From Gnetum montanum (lineage: Eukaryota; Streptophyta; Gnetopsida; Gnetales; Gnetaceae), in the NCBI GenBank assembly GCA_015680685.1, contig MNCI01004881.1:1033279-1070672 (forward strand): 37,394 nt of DNA, written 5' to 3'. Below the pieces are notes generated by a model, which was given only the letters and a program-made list of their open reading frames with translations, had not been told where the DNA came from and did no database searches. Positions 30,945 to 37,394 of the stretch are shown here, in pieces. How positions within the stretch are numbered: position 1 is the first letter of the stretch; each line of letters starts with the position of its first letter. A program made the position numbers and the translations under genes.

Positions 30945-31360
30945 ACTTTGTAACATCCACGGAATCAGAGACAAACATACTCAATTTTTAAGCAAAAGTC
31001 TCCTCACATATTTATCAACAAGCATTACATACAAACGGACCACAGTCCAGAATCTGGCCTCAAAAGCTTGTCAACACAATGAATGACAGCCGTCAAAACG
31101 TTAGACCATGTCACCAATATGATAATTAAACTAAATATACACTTTACAAGAAAACTGACAAGGAATATAACTTACCACAACAAAACTCATCAGGATTCCA
31201 CTTGTTTAAATTTTTATCGATTCTGAAAAAATGTTACAATTTCAACCAGAGTAAGAAGTACAAAACCATTTAAACATCATATACATAAATAAAGGCTAGG
31301 ATAGTCTACAATATTGTGAGACCCCACAGTTTTCAGAACCATAGTAATATCCATGACAGC
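30945..31360. repeat. Dispersed repeat, copy 2 (partner at 8085-8480)
   Basis: Aligns in the same orientation with the copy in the 3' intron of the small gene, e.g. CAACAAGCATTACATACAAA against CAACAAGCATCACATACAAA. Diverged; no coding potential. Confidence 0.65.
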
Positions 31361-31550
31361 CAATGCCACATTTGACTACTGGACTCGTTACCATCTAGGA
31401 TGCAGAAATTAAATACTTCACCTAGTAACACAATGCTTATACTGCTCTGTGACAATCTCTTTTTATATTATTATTCTGTGTCATTGTATTTCCATGTATT
31501 GGTTAAACTGTAGCAATTGTTCTATGGAGATCACATTCATAGAAAAACGG

Positions 31551-31620
31551 TCATCACATCATCATCATCATCATCCTAGCTTTGTCCCAACCAAATGGGA
31601 TTGGATAATAAAAAATGGTC
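31551..31620 (-). mobile_element. Probable RTE-type LINE 3' tail
   Basis: Minus strand: CCAATCCCATTTGGTTGGGA, then ACAAAGCTAGG, then six GAT units. RTE elements often end with a conserved TTGGGA...AAG block and a short simple repeat. The intronic RTE remnant ends similarly (TTGGGATAAGACTTGG near 18098-18113 on the minus strand). Severely truncated or a SINE that borrowed the tail. Confidence 0.45.
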
Positions 31621-31621
31621 A

Positions 31622-31873
31622 TCAACTGAAGGCTAATTCATAATTTTCTTTAATAGTATCAAACAATGGATTCCCTTGTGGAAGATGTTCACCACACTCA
31701 ACATTGGATGTGCCTGCTTGGATAATTTGTTCTCCAAATGGAAGACAAGTATGTATCGGAACACTACTACTCAATGTGAAAATCATTCTAGTGCCAATAT
31801 TAGCATAAATAGAACTAGGAACCATATCTAAAGAAATATACACCATCATCCGACTTAAGAATATTTTTGTCAT
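31622..31873 (-). other. Open frame of unknown origin with a Gnk2-like segment
   Basis: 83 codons on the minus strand, uninterrupted, of normal protein composition (for example THTCLPFGEQ-type hydrophilic stretches rather than simple AT-rich residues). Near its end CGEHLPQGNPLFDTIKENY resembles the start of the Gnk2 domain encoded at 4032-4610 (CSPDKIPPGNPYFDTVG). It stops soon after and the C-x8-C-x2-C signature is missing. It may be an exon or a relic of a DUF26 gene; it may also be chance. The start is arbitrary. Confidence 0.3.
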
Positions 31874-31894
31874 TAAGAGACCGTGAAATTAGGT

Positions 31895-32962
31895 GGTGTG
31901 ACCACACAAGCATCTCTTCTTGAGGATCCTTTAGCCTGAGAAACCTTCATTCCATTTGAGACAAACCAGGAGGATATTGTGATGTCTAAAATTGAATACT
32001 CTCCTAGTTTGGAACTCTGGTTTAGCTTAAACATTCCACGATTTGAAGGGGGATACAACATTGATCCTCAGAATCATTTACAAGCATTCCATGATGCGTG
32101 TGCCTTACAGAACATAGAGAACGAATGACAAAAACTTAAGTTGTTCCCACAGACATTAGTTAAAGAAGCAGAAAGCTGGTACCAGTCTTTAGAACTGGAA
32201 TCCATTCGTAGGTGGAGTACTATGTTAGAACTATTTAATGACAAGTACCAAATGTACTCCTGAGTGTCTAACTTGCGAAAGCAAATCCAAAGCTGGAAAC
32301 AAGGAGGACATGAACCCTTGGATGCTGGCATGGGCCGATACTATGCACTATTACATCATTGTCCTGGCCATGGTTATTCGCAAAGGGATCAACTGTGCCA
32401 TCTCATAGATGGGCTTAGGCATGAAACGAGAAGAACCCTGGGGACTTATGCCCAAGGGAGACTATCTGAGCTTAGGTCCCATCAAATTCAAAGACCATTG
32501 GAGCAAGTTGCTAAGGAAGAAGGTGAGCTACGGAAGAGAGAAAGTGCGGAAAAGTATAACCGAGATCCTTCCCTCCGGAAGAGGGGAGTAAGATTTTGTG
32601 AGGATGAAAAAGAGTCACCACTCAAAGAGATGGTGAATAGGAAAACTTTGCCTATCCAAAAGATGACATTAGAAGTTTCGGCAAAGGTAGACCAAATGTG
32701 GGATTCCCTAGACAATAGATTTCAAATTATTCTTAAAATAGTAGAGGACTCTAGAGAGCAAGGTAGTGAGAAAAGAAAAAAGAAAGAGGCTGAACATGCA
32801 CATAGCAAGGGTAAGGGCAAAGTTGCCATCATCGAAGAGGTTGTGGATTTGGAAACAGACAATGATAGTGGATGTGAAATATGTCAATATGACCATCCTA
32901 AGGGATGTTGCCTTGTAATCTCACATCTGCAAGAGTCTAAGGTGTATGCACTCAACCCATGA
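31895..32962 (+). pseudogene. gag (capsid and zinc knuckle) of the plus-strand element
   Basis: Retrotransposon gag domain from about 32020 to 32480: LNIPRFEGG, FHDACALQNIENE, KLKLFPQTLVKEAESWYQSL, LELFNDKYQ, then HETRRTLG. In-frame stops near 32126 and 32262. The longest open part is 32264-32962. Near 32872-32913 it has a compact zinc knuckle CEICQYDHPKGCC, spaced C-x2-C-x3-H-x3-C instead of the usual C-x2-C-x4-H-x4-C. Charged linker K/E/R-rich before it. Packages element RNA in active relatives. Confidence 0.8.
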
Positions 32963-33430
32963 TTAAACAAAAGGCAAACACCCCAAAGGTTACCTTATCC
33001 TCAAGGTACTCCAAGGTAGTTCCACCAACCCTTAACATATTATCCCAGTGGAACTCCACCACAACCGATTGAGCAATATCAACAGTGGCAACACCCACAA
33101 TCATTGGGAATGCCACCACCAAGGCAATTGTATCCTTACTGGCAACCTAACCCATATGGATATTACATGCAACAACCAATCTCCTCATCTGACTCTACTA
33201 ATCATGTCACTCCTCAACCTCACTACCAAGCCCGTGAGTATTATGGGACTCTCTCTTCTAAGGGCGATATTCCTCAAGCATATCATCCTTCTCATCCGGC
33301 CACATCTCTCCCACCAATAGCTCCACTACCACCTGCTCCCATGATGCAAGGTTAAATCCCTACCCAACCGCAGCAACGTAACACCACGAGGGCTATTAAC
33401 TCTCAACCTACTATTGGTTCCAACAACCAC
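32963..33430 (+). pseudogene. Pro/Gln-rich gag-to-protease linker
   Basis: After the knuckle, the translated sequence is rich in Pro, Gln, Tyr and His (frames at 33104-33355). A stop lies at 33353. The same kind of linker is seen in copy B at 24200-24480. No enzyme motif. Confidence 0.55.
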
Positions 33431-33931
33431 ATGAAGAAAAGACCTTTCTTTAGAACCAACAATCCAACCAAGCCTTTGCAATCACAAGCGGCTGATTCCT
33501 TAGACGCCTCAGTATCAATCAAAACTTCAAAGCCTCCTTCAACTCGACCACTGCACTCAATGCATACGGTCATGCTAACACATGCCATCATCAATTGGAT
33601 CAAAGTTGGCCACCTTCCTAAAAAATTCTATGATCCTGGGAGTCCTCTGATATACTTACAAATCGTTGGAAATGTGCCGTGCAAGACTCTTTTGGATTCA
33701 GGTTCCACTGTTAACTTGATTTCTCAAGAAATGTACAAGGCTTGGAACCTACCTCCATTGAAAAAGAGCAACATTCGTCTAGAGTTGGCCGACCAGTTCA
33801 TCACTGTCCCATTGGGACTAGTGGAAGACATTGTTACCACTGTTTGTGGGTGGTCGTACCCAGCTGATTTCCTAGTGATTCAGGTGAACAACGGTAAGGG
33901 GGACTTCCCAATCATAATGGGAAGAGCATAG
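33431..33931 (+). pseudogene. Aspartic protease domain of the plus-strand element
   Basis: Retropepsin-like domain with active-site LLDSGSTVNLIS near 33690-33725, preceded by YLQIVGNVPCKT and followed by the flap-side stretch ADFLVIQ and the closing DFPIIMGRA near 33900-33928. The catalytic Asp-Ser-Gly is intact. A stop (TAG) follows at 33929, so this part no longer reads into the polymerase. In active elements it cuts the polyprotein. Confidence 0.8.
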
Positions 33932-34327
33932 CTAAGCACAGTCGACGCGTGCCTAGGAATCCACGATCTTTCCCTAGAAATATCAAAGGAAAACACATTC
34001 GGAAAGATCAAGAAGAATAAAGTTCCATGCCTCGCATACAGTGACACATGGTGTAATTGCGTGCAAAGGTCATGATTTGTGCAAAGTTTAGCATTGCCTA
34101 CATGCAATCAGTGTGCACAAGTGATTAACATACAAAGATGCCTGTATGCAGTAGCTACATGACAAGAAGACACCTAGTGGCTGACAGCTGATCAATAAAG
34201 CAGTTCACTCATATGCATGGAACCAACTGAGGGTCTGACTTGTGCTTACATCAATAACATAGATCCATTAGAGCAAGTCCACCACCAACTTCCAAGTCTT
34301 AACCTTGAAAATATCAACTAGGGGAAG

Positions 34328-35170
34328 TTGGAAATCCCTGAGAAATTTAAGCAAGAGCCCCTCGAGCTGAAACCATTGCCCACCGGTATGGAATACACGT
34401 TCCTTAAAAACGGAAAATCGGTAATTATCAATGCTAAGCTTGCTCCTGAACAAAAAGAAGAACTGCTGAAGGTAATAAATAAATGGTCAGAATCCTTCGC
34501 TTGGTCATATCCCGAATTAACTAAAATAGATCCTAGAATATGCCAACATAGAATTTACGCTAACCCCTCCATGAAGCCTCGAAGACAACCGTAGAGGCGA
34601 TTGAACCCTAAGCTGAAGCAAGTAGTTAAGGAAGAAATCGAATAGCTTCTCAAGGCTGGGTTCATATACCCCATTGTTGATAGTGAATGGGTTAGCCCCT
34701 TAGTTATTGTGCCTAAAAAGGGAGGCAAATGGAGGGTGTGCATAGATTTCAAGCTACTAAATATGGCAACATTCAAAGATCACTTTCCATAGCCATTTGT
34801 TGACCAAGTCTTAGACACCATCGCAAGGCATCGCTATTATAGTTTTCTAGATGCATATAGCGGATATAACCAAATACAAATAGCCCCAGAAGACCAAGCC
34901 AAGACTACGTTCACTAGTCCTTGGGGAACGTTCACATACAACCAAATGTCGTTTGGCTTGTGCAATGCCCTTGCAACATTTCAACGACTAGTTCTAAGCA
35001 TATTCCAACAGCAGATAGGGAATGGTGTGGAGGTCTTTATGGACAACTTCTCCACTTATGGAGCAAACTTTGATCAAGCCTTGGACCGGTTGGAGCAAGT
35101 GTTAAAAAGATGTGTAGAAACCAATTTGAGGCTCAATTGGCAGAAAAGCCATTTGAGGTCCAAGAAGGCA
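34328..35170 (+). pseudogene. Reverse transcriptase domain of the plus-strand element
   Basis: Blocks in order: a leader at 34328-34594, GFIYPI near 34660, SPLVIVPKKGGKWRVCIDF near 34690-34750, FLDAYSGYNQI near 34845-34880, SPWGTFTYNQMSFGLCNA near 34915-34965, and the catalytic turn VEVFMDNFSTYG near 35028-35062. The consensus turn is F(M/V)DDF; the second Asp is Asn here, which should abolish polymerisation. Stops occur near 34592, 34643 and 34789. A frameshift near 35155 joins it to the RNase H frame. Confidence 0.85.
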
Positions 35171-35880
35171 TAGTATTAGGGCACAAAATCTCACACACAG
35201 GGATAGAGGTAGACCCCGAGAAAATCAAAATTATCCAAGGAATTACCCGTCAACTGGAAATTGTCAAATATATTCGATCATTCCTTGGACACACTAGCTA
35301 CTATAGGAGATTTATTGAGAACTTTTCAAAGGTTGCCAAACCATTGGGGGAATTAACAAAAAAGGATGTACTTTTCGAGTGGACCAGGGAATGCGAATTA
35401 GCTTTTCAAACTTTGAAACAACAGCTAGTAGAAACACCCATTCTACAAACTCCTGACTGGTCCAAACCATTCCATATCATGAATGATGCATCCAACTATG
35501 CCTTAGGAGCTGTACTTACATAGTTAGATGACCAGAAGCATCCTTATTACATCCACTGTGCAAGTAGAAGTATCATGGGTGCACAACTTAACTACATTAC
35601 CACATAGAAAAAATTAATGGTTGTAGTGTTTGCACTAAAAAAGTTTAGACACTATGTATTGGGATATAAAGTATATATACATACAGATCATAGAGCAATA
35701 AGGTTCCTCATGAATAAGCCAATGGTAAGCTCTCGTATCATACGATGGCTTGTAATCTTACAAGAGTTCGATCTTACGATGATTGATCGTAAAGGCACAA
35801 AAAACATAGTTGTTGATCATTTATCTCAGTTGCGATGGGACAACAAAGAGGATGAGTATCCAATTTTTGATTATTTTCCT
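35171..35880 (+). pseudogene. RT connection and RNase H domain of the plus-strand element
   Basis: Starts IVLGHKISHTGIEVDPEKI, then SFLGHTSYYRRFIENFSK, then a RNase H region with MNDASNYALGAVL near 35480-35520, ALKKFRHYVLGYKVYIHTDH near 35630-35690 and DHLSQL near 35815. Two TAG stops near 35521 and 35606 break it. RNase H removes the RNA template in active elements. Confidence 0.82.
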
Positions 35881-36059
35881 GATGAATTCCTCTTTGCTGG
35901 TGTAGTGAATAATCAATCACCCACGGAGACAAACTGGTATAGTAGCATTCTTACCTATCTCCTCACCCAACAAACACCACAAGAGTTAAACATTAAGAAG
36001 AAACAACAGTTTCTTCACCAAGCCAAGTACTTTATAGAGATCAATGAGCAACTTTACAA

Positions 36060-36765
36060 GGTGTGTCCTGATGACTTGGTTCAATGGTGTGTTCCCGATA
36101 TAGATCAGCTGCGAGTTCTCCAAGATGCTCATGAGGGTCCTTGTGGGGGTCATTACGTTGGAAGATGAACGACCATCAAGATCCTGCTTGCAAGATATTA
36201 TTGGCCTACATTATTTCAGGACATCCATTGTTTCATCCAATCTTGTGAGCGTTGTCAACATGATGGGGGAATGACTGCTAGAATGGAGAGTCTGCAACAA
36301 TGGATTCAACCGTTAGAACCCTTTGACATTTGGGGAATTGATTTTATGAGGCCAATTATACCAATGTCCAATGGAAAAGCTTATATTATTGTTGTCGTTG
36401 ATTACCTAACAAAATGGGCCGAAGCAGCTGCTATTAAAGATTGTACATCATCTATAGCTGCACGATTTGTTCAACAAAAAATCATAAACAGGTTTGGTGT
36501 GCCACATGCACTTATTTTAGACAATGGTACACACTTCACAGGTGCAACTTTTCGGAAATTAATGCAACGCTTAGGGGTGGAGAAAAATTGACTACACCAT
36601 ACCACCCCCAAGTGAACAGTCAAGCAGAAGTCACCAACAGGGAGAGTACGAAGATATTGACAAGAACCATTAGCAAGTTTAGGCGAGACTGGAGCACTAA
36701 ACTAAACGATGCTCTTTGGGCATACCGCTCCACATGGAAACTCCCTACAGGCTACTTTCCCTGAG
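36060..36765 (+). pseudogene. Integrase domain of the plus-strand element
   Basis: Zinc-binding H2C2 region near 36125-36260 (HEGPCGGHYVGR, stop, then CFIQSCERCQ). Catalytic core with GIDFMRP near 36337 (first Asp), LDNGTHFTG near 36517 (second Asp) and NSQAEVTNRE near 36620 (Glu) completing D-D-E. A frameshift near 36590 separates the second Asp from the Glu. Further stops at 36166 and 36762. All three catalytic positions remain present as residues. Confidence 0.82.
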
Positions 36766-37200
36766 TTAGTGTACGGTAAATTACCAACGCTTCCCATTCA
36801 AATTGAGCTCCGTACACTATCCACGGCATGTGACCTCAACCTTGACCTTGACCTAGCATAGAAACAACAATTAGTAACCATTAATTTGCCAGATGAAAAT
36901 CGACTAGCTGCCCTATCATCTAACGAATTGCACAAGGCATTCAATAAGCAACGTCATGACCTAAGGATTAGGAAAGTTAAATATCAACCGGGAGATAAGG
37001 TTCTCTACTGGAATCGCACACATGTGCCACAACGTACTAAATTTCAAACACTGTGGGAAGGACCTTATATTATTTACGCAACTTTTTCTTCAGGGGCCAT
37101 GATAATATACAAACCTGAGAGCCCAGACAAGAAATTGTTGGTCAACGTGCAACAAACCAAACCTTTTCATGAGCTTAGGACAGCCAGTACATATGCTACC
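36766..37200 (+). pseudogene. C-terminal integrase region, no chromodomain
   Basis: Contains the GPY/F-like module (GDKVLYWNR, then LWEGPYII near 37050-37070) and ends with a stretch like VNVQQTKPFHE. No chromodomain follows. The frame is closed by TGA at 37201, whose bases are the first of the neighbouring LTR, so the native end of the protein is missing. Confidence 0.7.
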
Positions 37201-37394
37201 TGATGAGTGGCGAGGTACCCCTACACTCAACCATACGAAACGAGCGTCGCACGCGCGATCCGGTCGAACTCCGCAGATGGACTAGTTGTGGCACCTAGAT
37301 TAGTTAGCCTTAGGTCGCAGTTCGCTGTCTTCCCATCTAGACTAGTTTTGCATATGTCACGTATGGTTTAGTCTAGATGAGGTGTATGATGTGT
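37201..37394 (-). mobile_element. Alpha-family LTR, copy D (partial, minus orientation, continues right)
   Basis: Begins TGATGAGTGGCGAGGTACCC and follows copy A (304 onward) closely for the 194 bases visible. It has more CpG sites than A (for example GCACGCGCGATCCGG against GCACGATCTAG), so it is likely younger. The orientation is opposite to the gag-pol body it interrupts. No primer-binding site flanks it at the left, so this is the 3' LTR of an element lying to the right, or a solo LTR. Confidence 0.78.

Larger units (their letters stand above)
30372..31889. other. Presumed intron or flank of the lone STR12 exon; contains a dispersed repeat and a LINE tail
   Basis: Holds the second copy of the 8085-8480 repeat, a weak SINE-like stretch near 30700-30790 (possible B box GGTTTAATCC), an RTE-like 3' tail (31551-31620) and an unexplained minus frame (31622-31873). 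None of the other seven STR12 exons could be recognised here. Confidence 0.45.
31890..37200 (+). mobile_element. Athila/Tat-type Ty3/gypsy retrotransposon body, inactive, LTRs not found
   Basis: Order gag - protease - reverse transcriptase - RNase H - integrase, the Ty3/gypsy order. The reverse transcriptase wording (SFGLCNA, VEVFM-D) and absence of a chromodomain favour the Athila/Tat group. Every domain has stops or frameshifts. No primer-binding site or 5' LTR is visible upstream. Downstream the body is cut off by an LTR in the opposite orientation at 37201. The listed domains are given separately. Confidence 0.85.

Noticed and set aside
32074-32331. Minus-strand frame and its look-alike on the plus strand at 25166-25351
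   Set aside because: Their mutual similarity is real but arises because both are antisense to homologous gag sequences of the two elements.
304-37394. The alpha LTRs at both window ends as the two LTRs of one 37 kb element
   Set aside because: Copy A has its primer-binding site on its left side, so its element lies to the left; copy D has no primer site on its left. They belong to different insertions.
37201-37394. Copy D as the 3' LTR of the plus-strand gag-pol element
   Set aside because: The LTR polarity, fixed by the primer sites and TATA boxes of copies A and B, is opposite to the gag-pol, and no polypurine tract precedes it.

Overview
The window looks like nuclear DNA of a seed plant with long, transposon-filled introns, most likely a gymnosperm (conifer-like). 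The organism is inferred, not shown. Evidence: a Gnk2/ginkbilobin-type (DUF26) secreted protein, a chloroplast rhodanese/PpiC gene with three introns of 2.6-2.9 kb, Athila/Tat-type LTR retrotransposons with tRNA-Asp-type primer sites, an RTE-type LINE and tRNA-derived SINEs. The sequence is AT-rich and holds only three apparently intact genes.

Layout. 1-2420: primer-binding site and LTR of a minus-strand Athila-type element ('alpha' LTR family), with a TATA box and short repeat arrays. 4032-4610 (-): secreted Gnk2-domain protein. 5060-6260 (+): decayed LINE reverse transcriptase. 9451-9822 (-): small plant-specific protein, probably with an intron just after the stop codon. 10425-11410: SINE remnants. 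13152-23152 (+): eight-exon STR12-like rhodanese/PpiC gene. Its introns hold a SINE, an antisense RTE LINE, a solo LTR with its target-site duplication ('beta' family) and another SINE. 24190-26500 (-): old gag and leader of a second alpha element. 26501 to about 28600: its LTR, itself interrupted by a beta solo LTR and a SINE. 29042-29415: long inverted repeat. 30291-30371 (-): a lone terminal exon of a second, more canonical STR12-type gene. 31890-37200 (+): Athila-type gag-pol pseudogene. 37201-37394: a CpG-rich, probably young alpha LTR inserted into the end of that pseudogene in opposite orientation.

How the parts relate. The three genes are functionally unrelated: an extracellular defence-type protein, a small protein of unknown function, and a plastid sulfurtransferase/isomerase-like protein. 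Most of the remaining DNA is layered transposon history that can be partly ordered by nesting and CpG decay. Among the LTRs, D looks youngest, A intermediate and the 26501 copy old. The most interesting biology is the STR12 pair: a full-length copy with a degenerate rhodanese loop, and about 7 kb away on the other strand a last exon that looks closer to the usual STR12 C-terminus. No microbial-type operons, CRISPR arrays or rRNA genes were seen.
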